64,000 nucleotides of DNA from Larkinella arboricola (GCF_003259745.1 NZ_QLMC01000008.1:210552-274551); one strand, 5' to 3'; shown: positions 37,861 to 47,912, counted from the first letter of the stretch. Translations and numbers: made by a program. Notes: generated by a model from the sequence alone, not told the origin.

Positions 37861-38664
37861 TTAGTTTGCTGTTTTCAGAAATGCCAGTACCTCCCGCGCA
37901 AACCCTTCCGAAGCCGACGTAGTATTATGGTTGCCCGGCACGGTTTTCAGCGTAGCCGTCGGGATAAGTTTCGCCAGATCGCCCGCCCGGCCATTGTCTT
38001 CGTCCTGATCTCCGCAGATAATCAACACCGGTATTCTGACCTTGCCTAGCTCCGCCGGGCTGGTCGAGGGCTGGGTTTGTTGCTGGAACCCAAGCGCCAG
38101 CGTGTCCAGCCCCCGGCTTTTCGCCGAATTCAGGGCGCCCTGAAATTCCGGGTGCAGGTGGGCTTTTCCGCTGAACAATTCCGCAAACGCACGGCGACGG
38201 GGCCAGTCGGGATTGGTAAAATCCGCCCCCATACCTCCCAATACCGCCGAATGCAGATTTTTGTCCAGCACCAGCAACCGCGCCGTGATGATCGAACCGC
38301 GCGAATACCCCACAGCGTCGTAATTTTTCAGTTTCAGGTGCTTCATGAGCGCCATGATGTCGCGGGCTTCGGCATCGTTCTGGTAAGCCGCCAGCGTGTG
38401 CGGTTTGTCGGACAGGCCATTGCCCCGCAAATCGAGCTGCACCACTTGATAGCCCGCGTCGAGCAGCGTTTGCCGCAGAACGGCTTTTTGCCAGGAGGTG
38501 CTGTTGCCCATGAACCCGTGAACAAGCACAACGGGTTTGCCTTTTCCGGCCACTTCGTAATGGATTTTTGTACCATCGAAGGAGGTAAACAACGGGTCGC
38601 GCCCGGTTTGCGCCGAGGTAGTAACGGGCAGAACGAACAGGAAAAAAACGAGCAGGTTTTTCAC
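37861..38664 (-). CDS. Secreted alpha/beta hydrolase
   Basis: 267 residues. Signal peptide ending SAQT (about 1-19). Alpha/beta hydrolase fold with the oxyanion motif LVHGFMG, nucleophile elbow GYSRG (Ser121), acid in ICGDQDEDN and His in VPGNHNTT. RGNGLSDKP is typical of the family. Substrate unknown. Lies 48 bp upstream of the penicillin acylase gene on the same strand, so they may be transcribed together. Confidence 0.88.
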   Translation of the reverse strand: MKNLLVFFLFVLPVTTSAQTGRDPLFTSFDGTKIHYEVAGKGKPVVLVHGFMGNSTSWQKAVLRQTLLDAGYQVVQLDLRGNGLSDKPHTLAAYQNDAEARDIMALMKHLKLKNYDAVGYSRGSIITARLLVLDKNLHSAVLGGMGADFTNPDWPRRRAFAELFSGKAHLHPEFQGALNSAKSRGLDTLALGFQQQTQPSTSPAELGKVRIPVLIICGDQDEDNGRAGDLAKLIPTATLKTVPGNHNTTSASEGFAREVLAFLKTAN

Positions 38665-38750
38665 GAAGTACGATGTTAGGACAAGTAAGGTACGAAAAAA
38701 ACCTTTCGCTGACGGTGTGGTTATTTATCTATACATAAACTGAATACGCG

Positions 38751-38993
38751 ATGAAAGACCCCGAATTGATTGGGTCGCGTGCGTGGCGCATGGACCCCGG
38801 CCTGTTCACCAATCAGAGTGGTGCGGCCATTGAAGACGGTGATGAGGACGAACTGGACAAAGCAGAGGAACAAACCGACCTCTACGACGAACCGGTGGAC
38901 AAAGACGGTGATCCGACCGGCGAACACGATCATAATTACGACGACAACTACGCGCTCGGCGGCAAAGTAGCCCGGGGCGGTAGCGGCACTTAA
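38751..38993 (+). CDS. Very acidic small protein A
   Basis: 80 residues, rich in Asp and Glu, no Cys, no signal peptide or hydrophobic segment. Contains EDGDEDELDKAEEQTD and DKDGDPTGEHDHNYDDN; the DxDxD-like spacing recalls calcium loops but no full EF-hand is present. Probably disordered. 11 bp upstream of a second acidic gene, so they form a pair. Function unknown. Confidence 0.6.
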   Translation: MKDPELIGSRAWRMDPGLFTNQSGAAIEDGDEDELDKAEEQTDLYDEPVDKDGDPTGEHDHNYDDNYALGGKVARGGSGT

Positions 38994-39004
38994 CGCAAAC
39001 GTAT

Positions 39005-39202
39005 ATGGAAAATTACAATCCGGCCGAAGACGAAAATCAGGGCGTGGCCTCAACCCTGGCTCGTAATAACGACGATACCGGCGAAGAACTTGAACCGGAT
39101 CTGAGTCCATCGGGCAACCTGCCCGGCCCCGAGCCCGATCTGGACGCAACGACGCTCTACGAAGACGAGGACGACGAAGACGGCCTGACCAGTGAGGATT
39201 GA
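39005..39202 (+). CDS. Very acidic small protein B
   Basis: 65 residues, strongly acidic (TGEELEPDLSPSG, EPDLD, TLYEDEDDEDGLTSED), no hydrophobic segment, likely disordered. Shares bias and layout with protein A, 11 bp upstream. Followed by a palindromic repeat between it and guaA. No family recognised. Confidence 0.6.
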   Translation: MENYNPAEDENQGVASTLARNNDDTGEELEPDLSPSGNLPGPEPDLDATTLYEDEDDEDGLTSED

Positions 39203-39203
39203 A

Positions 39204-39300
39204 GAATTATGAATTATGAGTGAAGAGTTATGAGTTGGCCGCCCGGCGGTTAACGTGCGTCAGCCATAATTCATAACTCTTCATTCTTAACTCATCACTC
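39204..39300. repeat. Long imperfect palindrome between convergent genes
   Basis: The core TGAAGAGTTATGA (39221-39233) pairs with TCATAACTCTTCA (39271-39283), and weaker pairing with AATTATGA/TCATAATT-like text extends both arms. It has the look of a dispersed intergenic repeat and may serve as terminator for acidic gene B and guaA. Confidence 0.55.
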
Positions 39301-39302
39301 TT

Positions 39303-40835
39303 TTATTCCCACTCGATGGTTGCGGGTGGTTTTGAAGAAATATCGTAGACGACGCGGTTGACGCCTTTGACGCGGTTGATGATTTCGTTGGAAATATCGG
39401 CCAGGAATTCATAGGGCAGGTGCGCCCAGTCGGCCGTCATACCGTCGACGCTCGTGACGGCGCGCAGAGCTACTACGCGTTCGTACGTCCGCTCGTCCCC
39501 CATCACACCGACCGATTGAATCGGCAGCAGAATGGCACCGGCCTGCCAGACCTGATCATACAGACCGTATTTCTTCAACCCGTTGATGTACAGGGCATCT
39601 ACTTCCTGAAGGATATGTACTTTTTCGGCGGTAATGTCGCCCAGAATCCGGATGGCTAAACCCGGTCCGGGGAACGGGTGGCGTTTCAGAATGGCATCGG
39701 GCAGCCCCAGCGTTTTGCCAACGGTCCGCACTTCGTCTTTGAACAGGGTATTGAGCGGCTCCACAACTTTCAGCTTCATGAAGTCGGGCAAACCGCCGAC
39801 GTTGTGGTGCGATTTGATGGTGGCCGACGGTCCTTTTACCGAAACCGACTCGATGACATCGGGGTAAATAGTACCCTGCCCCAGCCAGTCTACTCCTTCA
39901 ATTAGATGGGCTTCTTGATCGAAAACCTCGATAAACGTCCGCCCGATGGCTTTGCGTTTGGCTTCCGGATCGGTCAGTCCCTCGAGGGCTTTATAGAATT
40001 GATCTTTGGCATCGACGCCCTTGATGTTCAGGCCCAAATGCTGGTACGACTCCAGCACGCTTTCGAATTCATCTTTCCGCAGCAACCCGTTGTCCACGAA
40101 GATACAGTACAGGTTCTGGCCGATGGCCCGGTGAACGAGCGTGGCTGCCACCGACGAGTCTACCCCGCCCGAAAGCGCCATGACCACTTTGTCGTTACCG
40201 ATTTTTTCTTTCAGATCGGCAATGGTTGTCTCCACGAACGACTCGGCGGTCCAGTTCTGCGAACAGCCGCAGATATCGACTACAAAGTTTTTGAGCAGCA
40301 TTTTGCCCTGCGTGGAGTGCGTCACTTCCGGGTGAAACTGAATGCCGTATGTAGGTTCATTTTCAACCTGAAAAGCCGCCACCTGTACGCTTTCCGTAGA
40401 AGCGATAATCTGGAAATTATCGGGTACCGACGTGATGGTATCCGCGTGCGACATCCAGACCTGCGTGTTGGCTTCCAGCCCTTTTAACAAGGTATTTTGC
40501 GTATTAAGCGTGCCTAGTTTGGCCCGGCCATATTCGCGGATAGCCGACGGCTGCACCTCCCCCCCACTGGTGTGGGCCATCAATTGGGCACCGTAGCAAA
40601 CGCCCAGAAGGGGCATTTTGTGCCGAAAAGCCGCCAGATGAACCATTGGTGCGTCATCATCCCGGACTGAACACGGGCTGCCGGACAAAATGACGCCCTT
40701 AACGTCGTGGCTGATGGGCGGAATATGGTTATAAGGATGAATTTCGCAGTAAACATTGAGTTCGCGCACCCGGCGGGCGATAAGTTGGGTGTATTGCGAA
40801 CCGAAATCGAGGATCAGAATTTGTTCGGTTGTCAT
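39303..40835 (-). CDS. guaA: GMP synthase (glutamine-hydrolysing)
   Basis: 510 residues from the ATG at 40835 ([18 protein letters not shown]); an in-frame start six codons earlier lies inside the promoter region. Converts XMP to GMP. N-terminal class I amidotransferase with Cys80 in LLGVCYGAQ and His/Glu in [13 protein letters not shown] pyrophosphatase with P-loop [10 protein letters not shown]-terminal dimerisation domain ([11 protein letters not shown], ending PPATIEWE). Full length and apparently intact. Own promoter upstream. Confidence 0.98.
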   Translation of the reverse strand: MTTEQILILDFGSQYTQLIARRVRELNVYCEIHPYNHIPPISHDVKGVILSGSPCSVRDDDAPMVHLAAFRHKMPLLGVCYGAQLMAHTSGGEVQPSAIREYGRAKLGTLNTQNTLLKGLEANTQVWMSHADTITSVPDNFQIIASTESVQVAAFQVENEPTYGIQFHPEVTHSTQGKMLLKNFVVDICGCSQNWTAESFVETTIADLKEKIGNDKVVMALSGGVDSSVAATLVHRAIGQNLYCIFVDNGLLRKDEFESVLESYQHLGLNIKGVDAKDQFYKALEGLTDPEAKRKAIGRTFIEVFDQEAHLIEGVDWLGQGTIYPDVIESVSVKGPSATIKSHHNVGGLPDFMKLKVVEPLNTLFKDEVRTVGKTLGLPDAILKRHPFPGPGLAIRILGDITAEKVHILQEVDALYINGLKKYGLYDQVWQAGAILLPIQSVGVMGDERTYERVVALRAVTSVDGMTADWAHLPYEFLADISNEIINRVKGVNRVVYDISSKPPATIEWE

Positions 40836-40852
40836 GGTACGTATCCAAAACA

Positions 40853-40883
40853 CAAAATTAGGGTGTTTTTAGGAACCGGGCAA
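40853..40883 (-). promoter_or_regulatory. Bacteroidota-type promoter of guaA
   Basis: On the minus strand TTG (40883-40881), a 20-bp spacer and TAATTTTG (40860-40853) match the -33/-7 consensus TTG-N19-20-TAnnTTTG. The -7 box ends 18 bp before the guaA ATG, implying a very short leader. Confidence 0.65.
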
Positions 40884-40919
40884 CTTAAACCGTTGAAACC
40901 CTTCCGGCAATCTATATTT

Positions 40920-40946
40920 CGGCTCCAATATCAGATACCGGAGCCG
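40920..40946 (-). terminator. Hairpin downstream of the DUF1343 gene
   Basis: CGGCTCC (40920-40926) pairs with GGAGCCG (40940-40946), 24 bp past the stop of the gene ending at 40971. No T run follows, so it may only protect the transcript end. Confidence 0.4.
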
Positions 40947-40970
40947 AACGAATTGGCGTCAGAACGAAGG

Positions 40971-42197
40971 TCAGTCCGGGTAAATCAGGTATTTTTTCCG
41001 TTTGGTTTTGTACTCACCCAAACCGGGTTCCCAGGTTTTGCGGATAGCCTCTTCCGTCATTCCGACTTTCAATTGCAGCCGCAACTGGTCGCTGCCGTAC
41101 AGCTTGTCGATGTAATTGGTAGCCAGAAAGAACTTGTCTTTATCGACCGCCTTGTTATAAAAATCAATCAGGTATTTGAGCGTTAACCCCTGATTCGTAG
41201 CGTCAATTCCGGACAAATCCATGCCGTAACAGAGTTTGCCCTCCTGCGGTGGATTCATCGCACCCGGTTTATCCATCGGCGTAAACTGATAGGAGCCAAA
41301 TTTCGGATTGCCCGGTCCGCCAATCACCTGAAACTGTTTGTCGGTGCCGCGTCCTACGCTGACGATTGTTCCTTCGAACAGGCAAAGCGTCGGATACAGC
41401 AGGATGGCCTGCTGATTCGGCAGGTTCGGTGAGGGGGCCACCGGCAGCGTATACGGCATCTGGTGCGTGTAGTTTTTTACGGGAACCACCGTCAGCGGAC
41501 ACAGCAGTTCGGCGGTACCTTTCAACGGTTTGAGCCACTTTTCGCCATTAATCATACGCGCCAGTTCGCCCACCGTCAGACCGTGCAGAATGGGAATGGG
41601 GTGCATTCCGACAAACGACTGGTACTGCCTATCCAGAATGGGGCCATCGACGTAGCGGCCGTTTGGATTCGGGCGGTCCAGTACAAGCAACGGCTTTTTG
41701 TATTCGGCGCAGGCTTCCATGGCGTAGTGCATGGTACTGATGTAGGTGTAAAACCGGGTACCTACGTCCTGAATATCAAAAATAACCACATCCAGCGAGT
41801 CAAGCTGCGCCTGTGTGGGCCGACGGTTGGCACCGTACAGCGAGATGATGGGTACGCCGGTCCGGGGGTCGCGGCCGTCGCTGATTTTTTCACCGTCGGT
41901 GGCCTGTCCGCGAAAACCGTGTTCGGGCGCAAAGATGGTTTTAATCGTAACCCCAAGCGCCAGCAGACTGTCTACCAGGTGCGTCTTGCCAATAACCGAC
42001 GTGTGGTTGACAATCATCCCGACCCGTTTGCCAAGCAATGTGGGCACATACAGATTGGTTTGTTCGGCACCGGTCAGAATCCCGTCCGTCGATTGGGCCG
42101 CAGCCGTTTTTTTATTGGTTTGTCCGGAACAACCGATGGGCTGTCCGAATACCGCAACGAAGCAGAACAATAAGAGCAATTTTCCGGATGAAGTCAT
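40971..42197 (-). CDS. DUF1343 protein, NamZ-type exo-beta-N-acetylmuramidase homologue
   Basis: 408 residues from the ATG at 42197 (MTSSGKLLLLFCF); a start at 42221 would add eight residues before the signal. The signal region ends in PIGCSG, a possible lipobox. The DUF1343 family signatures are clear: GKRVGMIVNHTS, FAPEHGFRG, GVPIISLYG, VIFDIQDVGTRFYTY, LDRPNPNG, and EGTIVSVGRGTD. Characterised members (NamZ) remove N-acetylmuramic acid from peptidoglycan fragments, so a role in cell-wall recycling is likely. Confidence 0.9.
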   Translation of the reverse strand: MTSSGKLLLLFCFVAVFGQPIGCSGQTNKKTAAAQSTDGILTGAEQTNLYVPTLLGKRVGMIVNHTSVIGKTHLVDSLLALGVTIKTIFAPEHGFRGQATDGEKISDGRDPRTGVPIISLYGANRRPTQAQLDSLDVVIFDIQDVGTRFYTYISTMHYAMEACAEYKKPLLVLDRPNPNGRYVDGPILDRQYQSFVGMHPIPILHGLTVGELARMINGEKWLKPLKGTAELLCPLTVVPVKNYTHQMPYTLPVAPSPNLPNQQAILLYPTLCLFEGTIVSVGRGTDKQFQVIGGPGNPKFGSYQFTPMDKPGAMNPPQEGKLCYGMDLSGIDATNQGLTLKYLIDFYNKAVDKDKFFLATNYIDKLYGSDQLRLQLKVGMTEEAIRKTWEPGLGEYKTKRKKYLIYPD

Positions 42198-42336
42198 ATC
42201 AGCTAAGCGTTTATCCTGCAAATCTGTTACTTTTATGTGGTATTTTATAGAAAACCGTTAACCGGTTGGCAATTTTTCCGTTATCCATCCGAACCGGTTC
42301 GCCGACACGGTCACCCGACTGTTAACTTCTTTACAC

Positions 42337-43575
42337 TTGAACGTTCCGTTTTTCATTGCCCGGCGAATTCGCCATACGCCGACCGAGAGTTTCTCCGCCA
42401 CCGTTACCAAGGTGGGTGTCGCCAGCATCGCCATCGGTCTGGCCAGCGTCATTGTCGCTTTTGCGGTATTGTTCGGTTATAAATACGCAATTCAGCAGAA
42501 AATCTTCGTGTTTGGGTCGCACATTACCGTCTCGAAATTTTCACTCAATAATTCGTACGAAGAAACCCCGCTGGCCCTGAAAACGCCCCTTTACCAGCAG
42601 GCCGGTACGATTCCGGGCGTTCGGCACATTCAGGGCGTGGCAACCAAAGCCGGGATGCTGAAAACCGCCGACGAACTGTCGGGTGCGATTCTGAAGGGTG
42701 TCGGACGCGAATACGACTGGGAGCTGTTCCGCAGTTCACTGGTAGCCGGAACCCTGCCCCGGTTTTACAAAGACAGCGCCCAGTGCAACCCGAATTATTC
42801 CTGTCAGGTGCTGATCAGCAAACGGATTTCGGAACGGCTTCAGCTCGACGTGGGCAAAGACGTAATCATGTACTTTATTGGCAACCAGCTACGCCCCCGC
42901 AAACTTCAGGTAACGGGCATTTACGATACAGGACTCGAAGAAGGCGATAATGTGATGGTCATCGGGGACTTACGGCTGATTCAGCAACTGAACAACTGGG
43001 GGGCCGACTCGGTGGGGAGTTACGAAGTCTTCGTCAACGACTTCAACGATCTGGACAACATATACCGACAGGTTCGGGAAGCTGCCTCGCCCGATATGCG
43101 GCCCATGCGCGTGACGGACATTTACAAACCGTTGTTCGACTGGATGACCCTCCTCGACCAGAATACCGGCATTTTTCTGGGCCTGATTCTTTTCGTGGCC
43201 GGTTTCAACATGGTTGCCATCCTGCTGGTTCTGATGCTGGAACGGACGCCCATGATTGGGTTACTGAAAGCCTTCGGAAGTTCCAATACGCTGATTCGGC
43301 GGGTTTTTCTGTACGTCGGCCTGAACATGGTCCTCAAGGGCCTGTTTATCGGCAACCTGCTTGGCATCGGGTTGTGCGCCCTCCAGTATTATTTCAAACT
43401 GATTCCGCTCGACCCCAAAAACTACTACATGGATACGGTTCCGATTGCCTGGAACTTCACGATAATTGCCCTGGTCAATGTCGCTACCATTGTGCTGATT
43501 GCGCTGGCTCTCTGGCTTCCAACGTTGGTGGCCACCCGTATACAGCCGGTTAAAGCGCTGGTCTTTAAAAAGTAA
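42337..43575 (+). CDS. FtsX/LolE-type ABC transporter permease (TTG start)
   Basis: 412 residues. The start is a TTG at 42337: the text that follows (NVPFFIARRI) matches the N-terminus usual for Bacteroidota LolE/FtsX-like permeases, so this non-ATG start is preferred. One helix near the N-terminus (ASIAIGLASVIVAFAVLFGY), a large periplasmic MacB-like domain, and three C-terminal helices (GLILFVAGFNMVAILLVLML and two more). Family members extract lipoproteins or move envelope components with a LolD-like ATPase; none is adjacent. Confidence 0.87.
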   Translation: MNVPFFIARRIRHTPTESFSATVTKVGVASIAIGLASVIVAFAVLFGYKYAIQQKIFVFGSHITVSKFSLNNSYEETPLALKTPLYQQAGTIPGVRHIQGVATKAGMLKTADELSGAILKGVGREYDWELFRSSLVAGTLPRFYKDSAQCNPNYSCQVLISKRISERLQLDVGKDVIMYFIGNQLRPRKLQVTGIYDTGLEEGDNVMVIGDLRLIQQLNNWGADSVGSYEVFVNDFNDLDNIYRQVREAASPDMRPMRVTDIYKPLFDWMTLLDQNTGIFLGLILFVAGFNMVAILLVLMLERTPMIGLLKAFGSSNTLIRRVFLYVGLNMVLKGLFIGNLLGIGLCALQYYFKLIPLDPKNYYMDTVPIAWNFTIIALVNVATIVLIALALWLPTLVATRIQPVKALVFKK

Positions 43576-43629
43576 AAGGCGCTGAAAAATCTTTTTTATC
43601 CAACTTCCCGCTTCGGTATGCTACCAGTA

Positions 43630-43661
43630 AAATGGGTTGGGGCAAAGCCTCCAACCCATTT
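43630..43661 (+). terminator. Hairpin after the LolE-like permease gene
   Basis: AAATGGGTTGG-GGC-AAA-GCC-T-CCAACCCATTT: an 11-bp outer stem plus a 3-bp inner stem, 54 bp after the stop. The T run is weak. Confidence 0.6.
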
Positions 43662-44198
43662 CGAAAAGAACTAACCCATATCTTTTTACTTAAAATGTCA
43701 TTTTATATCACATCTATTATCACCTAGTAATATTACTCACATATATTTTTATTACCATTTTGTATATCATATACTTATGGGCCAGCTCTTTGATTTAAAC
43801 TCTTGCACAATTTTATATCTTTTTATTAAATACATCAAGAATAAAATACCATCTTTTACTAAACGGCGACAATAATATTTCCCAATACAACCATCCCAAT
43901 CCGATAATTAACAACACGAGTATAACCCTTTAAATCTTACCTAGTTCAACACGTGATGAATCAAATGCAAGTAGCTAACTTATAACATATTAACCTATAA
44001 CTAACCCCCAGACTCCATCCTGACTACTGTATTTTTCTCATTTCCGGAGCCACCTTCATGTCTGGCAGTAATAATTACTTAATTACCAGCCAATCATCTA
44101 TGCTTCGGCACCCCTGGCCGCAAAAACGGGTCATCAGATAAAGCGACGGCTTTTGCCCAACAACCCGATTTGTACCCGTTCAGGAAGGAAACGCGAAC
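43662..44198. other. AT-rich convergent intergenic region
   Basis: About 540 bp, markedly more AT-rich than its neighbours, between two convergent genes. No ORF, RNA gene or repeat recognised. Confidence 0.4.
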
Positions 44199-46808
44199 TT
44201 ATTTTCCGATAAGGATTTTTCTGGTCTGCACGGTTTTACCCTGCCGTAACTGAATCAGATACATGCCCGATGCCCCGGGCAGACTTACGGACTGCCGCTG
44301 ATCACCCACACCACCAACCACCTTCCGGTACCAACGCCGACCCGTATCATCCAGCACCGACAACTCGCCCGGCGGGCCGTCATTCAGCCGATACTGCACT
44401 TCAAAGTTTCCATTTGAGGGATTCGGCCAGACCGACAGCCCTTCCCCCGACTCCACACTCGCTACCGGACACATTAACGCTTTGGGGGCCCAGTTTAACA
44501 CATACGTACTGTTCTGCACCTCGGCACTGATCTGGAACGTTGCTCCGGTTTTGATGCTGGCCGGGGTTGTAAAACGATAGCCATGCATACCGCTTCCTTT
44601 CCCGGTATCTTTCAAATCCTGCCGGTAAAGATTGGCCTCAACGGTTCCAATGGATTTCCCATTGGCAAAAAACTCCACCATCAGGGGCGTATTGGGTTTG
44701 CTGCGATCCCAGACCCAGCCCTGTATACTGCTACACCCTACGATGTCGAGATACCCCTCGAAGTTACCCGTAACGGAGCCCGGCGGGGCCGGATGGACTG
44801 TTAACGGCACGAATGCCGATGTGCTGGCGCTTTTACTATCGGTGGCGGTATAGGTCAAACTATAGGTGCCGCTGACGGTCGGCGTTCCGGCAATCTGGCG
44901 GCTTGCGACCGTAAAGTTTAGCCCTTCCGGTAATCCTTTGAGGGAATAGGTTAACGGGTCGGTATCGGTAAAGGCTGGCAGGGTGGCCGCAAAAGCCGTA
45001 TGCACCGTCGTCTGCAATGGACTCAGGACCGGTGCCCGGGGCGGTTGATTGGCTGGCGGAGCAGCGGGCGAAACCTTTACTTCGACGGGAGCCGAAAACG
45101 GACTCTCACAACCGGCTGCCTGCTGGCACTTGGCGAAATAGCCGGTGGTAATTGGTGGGGTAACCGAAATCTGCGATCCGGTTTGCCCGGTATTCCAGAT
45201 AACGGTATAGGCGCAGCCGGTGGCTTTCAGCACGGTAGACTGGCCGGCGGTGAGTGACGCCGGAGTTGCCGTTACGGTCGGAGTCGCCGGTGTCGTGCAC
45301 TTCGGCAGTGGAAATTCCGAGAAGTATTTATCCAGCAACAGAAGCCGCCGGTCGATCCAGTCATGAATATAGTCCATATCGTGCATCCGCAACGAAGAGG
45401 CCCATTTCAGGTTTTCGCGGGCGTAGGCCCCGTTGTTGTTCAGCAGGTTAAAGCTGTCGGTGAAATTTTTCTTCAGACTAACCGCCGAGAATTCATTCTG
45501 CCGCAGGCTGAACCACCGCTGGCGCATCCGGCCTTTGTAATCATGCGGATTGGTTGAAAGCAGGCGGTCGAACAGACCATTGATCAGGACGCCCATATCA
45601 GGATCGATTTCGTGAATATAAGCCCCGTTCCAATACCCGAATGTGCCGTCCAGATCCCAGGGAATAAATAGATAAGGCTCTCCCTGCTTGTAGCGAGCGA
45701 TGAACTGGTTATTACCGATGTTATCTTTTGCTCCGGTAACGTTCAGAAAGAGAAAATAATCGATCATGTTATCGAGGTTCAACCGGCTGGGAAAGCCCGC
45801 TTTCAGTTTCGACGGTTCCTCGGTGACGACGAAATTCACAAAGTCGTAAAGATTATTCCAGTAAGGCTCTTTCGGATAATCCATTTCGTACTCCGCCCAG
45901 ACCACGGAATTCGGGTCGTAAAAAGGAAAATTCTTATCCGAAAACGTTGTAGCATCCGACCAGCCCGACGCTTTGTACAACTCCCCGTTTAGCTCTCCCT
46001 GATCCCCGGTTTTCTTCAGCTTCAACTGCTTCCGGTCCATGTCTTCACCCAAACCGTAGATACCGATATACGAACCGTTCAGAAAAACATCGCAATACCG
46101 CGACCGGACGGCCGACAGGGCTCCCGGTTCCCCGTCCGGAAAACCCGGTTTGGAATAGTATAAGGTATGAATCCGCTGCCAGAGTGACCACGAAACGGCG
46201 CTATTCAGACGCAACGGCTCGCTATACAGCGCCTGCAACAGCCATTTGCTGTCGTTGCGCATCCCCAGCAAAGCCGTCTCCAGTTCTTTGCTGCCGGTGG
46301 CGTCTTTCCAGAGCTGCATGTTGTACGATCGCTTGGGATACGTCCGTGAGAGGTTGCCCCGGACCCGAATACCCATGCTGGCGCTGAACGGCTCTCCGTC
46401 CGTCTCGGTCACGACCACCGACCCGGGTGTCCGATCGTCGGACTCGCTGATCACCGCATTGCTGTTTGTCCGGATGTGAACAAGGGGAAGTTTGGTAAAG
46501 TAAAGTTTATACGTTTTTCCACCAATGTCGGTCGCGTGGTATTCGGTTCCGACCCTAATAGAACCAAGGCTCGGCGACAGTGTGTAGGTTTTGTCGAGAA
46601 CAAGGGTTGAAGCCGGTTGTGAGGCTGAAACCGTTGGTATGGAGTTGCAGACAATCAGACCCAGGCTATGATCGACCTGAAACCGTCCGGCGGGCAGGCT
46701 GATGGATGGGGGTATTCCCTGCGCCTGTGTGTGGCTGGCTAACGGCCCGAAAAACCCGACCATTACCAGTAAAACAAGGACGTTGCATCGAGAGAAGATG
46801 TTTTTCAT
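44199..46808 (-). CDS. CotH-kinase-family surface protein with T9SS sorting domain
   Basis: 869 residues from the ATG at 46808 (MKNIFSRCNVLVLLVMV), which begins a clean signal peptide; the frame is open 23 codons upstream but that part is not signal-like. Domains: an N-terminal beta-sandwich, CotH kinase-like domain (about 125-500: IRVRGNLSRTYPKRSYNMQL, YIGIYGLGEDMDR, LFIPWDLDGTFGY), an Ig-like domain (PATPTVTATPASLTAGQS), a cadherin-like putative-Ig domain (PLTYSLKGLPEGLNF), and a type A sorting domain at the end (VWPNPSNGNFEV, ending RKILIGK). Probably displayed on or released from the cell surface. Confidence 0.9.
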   Translation of the reverse strand: MKNIFSRCNVLVLLVMVGFFGPLASHTQAQGIPPSISLPAGRFQVDHSLGLIVCNSIPTVSASQPASTLVLDKTYTLSPSLGSIRVGTEYHATDIGGKTYKLYFTKLPLVHIRTNSNAVISESDDRTPGSVVVTETDGEPFSASMGIRVRGNLSRTYPKRSYNMQLWKDATGSKELETALLGMRNDSKWLLQALYSEPLRLNSAVSWSLWQRIHTLYYSKPGFPDGEPGALSAVRSRYCDVFLNGSYIGIYGLGEDMDRKQLKLKKTGDQGELNGELYKASGWSDATTFSDKNFPFYDPNSVVWAEYEMDYPKEPYWNNLYDFVNFVVTEEPSKLKAGFPSRLNLDNMIDYFLFLNVTGAKDNIGNNQFIARYKQGEPYLFIPWDLDGTFGYWNGAYIHEIDPDMGVLINGLFDRLLSTNPHDYKGRMRQRWFSLRQNEFSAVSLKKNFTDSFNLLNNNGAYARENLKWASSLRMHDMDYIHDWIDRRLLLLDKYFSEFPLPKCTTPATPTVTATPASLTAGQSTVLKATGCAYTVIWNTGQTGSQISVTPPITTGYFAKCQQAAGCESPFSAPVEVKVSPAAPPANQPPRAPVLSPLQTTVHTAFAATLPAFTDTDPLTYSLKGLPEGLNFTVASRQIAGTPTVSGTYSLTYTATDSKSASTSAFVPLTVHPAPPGSVTGNFEGYLDIVGCSSIQGWVWDRSKPNTPLMVEFFANGKSIGTVEANLYRQDLKDTGKGSGMHGYRFTTPASIKTGATFQISAEVQNSTYVLNWAPKALMCPVASVESGEGLSVWPNPSNGNFEVQYRLNDGPPGELSVLDDTGRRWYRKVVGGVGDQRQSVSLPGASGMYLIQLRQGKTVQTRKILIGK

Positions 46809-47192
46809 AGTGGCTCTGGTGTTAATAGATACTATGTAAATAAATCCGATTGTATGCATGCCGCGGGTGGCAGGCACTCTTTAAAAACCGTTCCCCTCAA
46901 CGGGAAAACCGGTGGCTACCCCGTTCCGCTTCCTTTTCCAGCGTATACGAAGGCGGCAAATTGGGGTGGGTAAAAACAGCAGAAAAACGGCTATAACAAG
47001 CCATACACCCGGCGCTCCTTTTATAATCAGCTAATAATTAACTAATTAATAAACAAAGATGCCTATAAGCCGGTATAATAAATAATTATATGATCGTAAC
47101 TTACTGAGTGGAAATGCGAAAAGCCGTTGACGTGATATCAGACAGGCTATTTCTTAGGTAATGGCCGGTAAATCGGCCGGGGTTGCGAAGAG
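46809..47192. other. Intergenic region upstream of the CotH gene
   Basis: About 380 bp; AT-rich in 47020-47100. Presumably contains the CotH gene promoter and the terminator of the GDSL gene, but no clear box or hairpin was assigned. Confidence 0.35.
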
Positions 47193-47912
47193 TTACTGAT
47201 GGGTTAAAACCGATATGCTTTGTAGAATGCGCTCCGCTACTTTCTGATTGCCCTTCTGGTTGAGGTGCAGCTCGTCTACCCGCAGGGAACTCGGCACAAT
47301 GTCGTAAGTATGATCGACAATATCCTGCATTTGGGCCGGGTCGTACTGAGAAAGCAGATACGCGTGGATGTTGACGTAATGATCTCCATAGGTTTTATAC
47401 AAATCCCCGTTCAGCTTCATGATCGACTGATGCCGTTGCGTAAATACCTGCTCATTCTCGTCAAAATCGCCGTTGATCATCCCCAGCACCAGATACCGGT
47501 CGTGGCCCAAAGCCGCTACCATCGAGGCAATGTCGGCTTTAATCTGCTCCGGATGTAGCAGATTGTTCCGACCAACCCAGATAATGGTATTGTATGAATG
47601 TTTTTCCTTGTCCGCCAGCATCCGCTCAGTGACCTGGCTGCTGGTCTGGCCCGATATGCCTTTATTAATATATTTATAGGTCGTTCCCGTTAACTTCTCC
47701 AGTTCGTCCAGGTACGTAGACGTGCTGGGGCTCCCCTCGGTTAAGCTATCGCCCCAGCCGACAATGTATTCGGAGCGGGAATCATCAGGTGCCACTTCAT
47801 TACCGGATTTGCAGCTACCGGCCGTATACATAAGCAACAGTACACTCAGGCGGGTGAGAAAGAAAGAGATAAAAGCCGTTTTACGTTTGGTAATCTGCCG
47901 AAGCCTGATCAT
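47193..47912 (-). CDS. GDSL/SGNH-family hydrolase lipoprotein
   Basis: 239 residues. Lipoprotein-like signal with TAGSC (Cys34). SGNH blocks: GWGDSLTEG (nucleophile Ser56), the Gly of NKGISGQ, Asn in WVGRNN, and the catalytic Asp/His in VDELHLNQKG. It is an esterase or lipase acting in the periplasm or on the surface; substrate unknown. All four SGNH residues are present, so it should be active. Confidence 0.88.
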   Translation of the reverse strand: MIRLRQITKRKTAFISFFLTRLSVLLLMYTAGSCKSGNEVAPDDSRSEYIVGWGDSLTEGSPSTSTYLDELEKLTGTTYKYINKGISGQTSSQVTERMLADKEKHSYNTIIWVGRNNLLHPEQIKADIASMVAALGHDRYLVLGMINGDFDENEQVFTQRHQSIMKLNGDLYKTYGDHYVNIHAYLLSQYDPAQMQDIVDHTYDIVPSSLRVDELHLNQKGNQKVAERILQSISVLTHQ

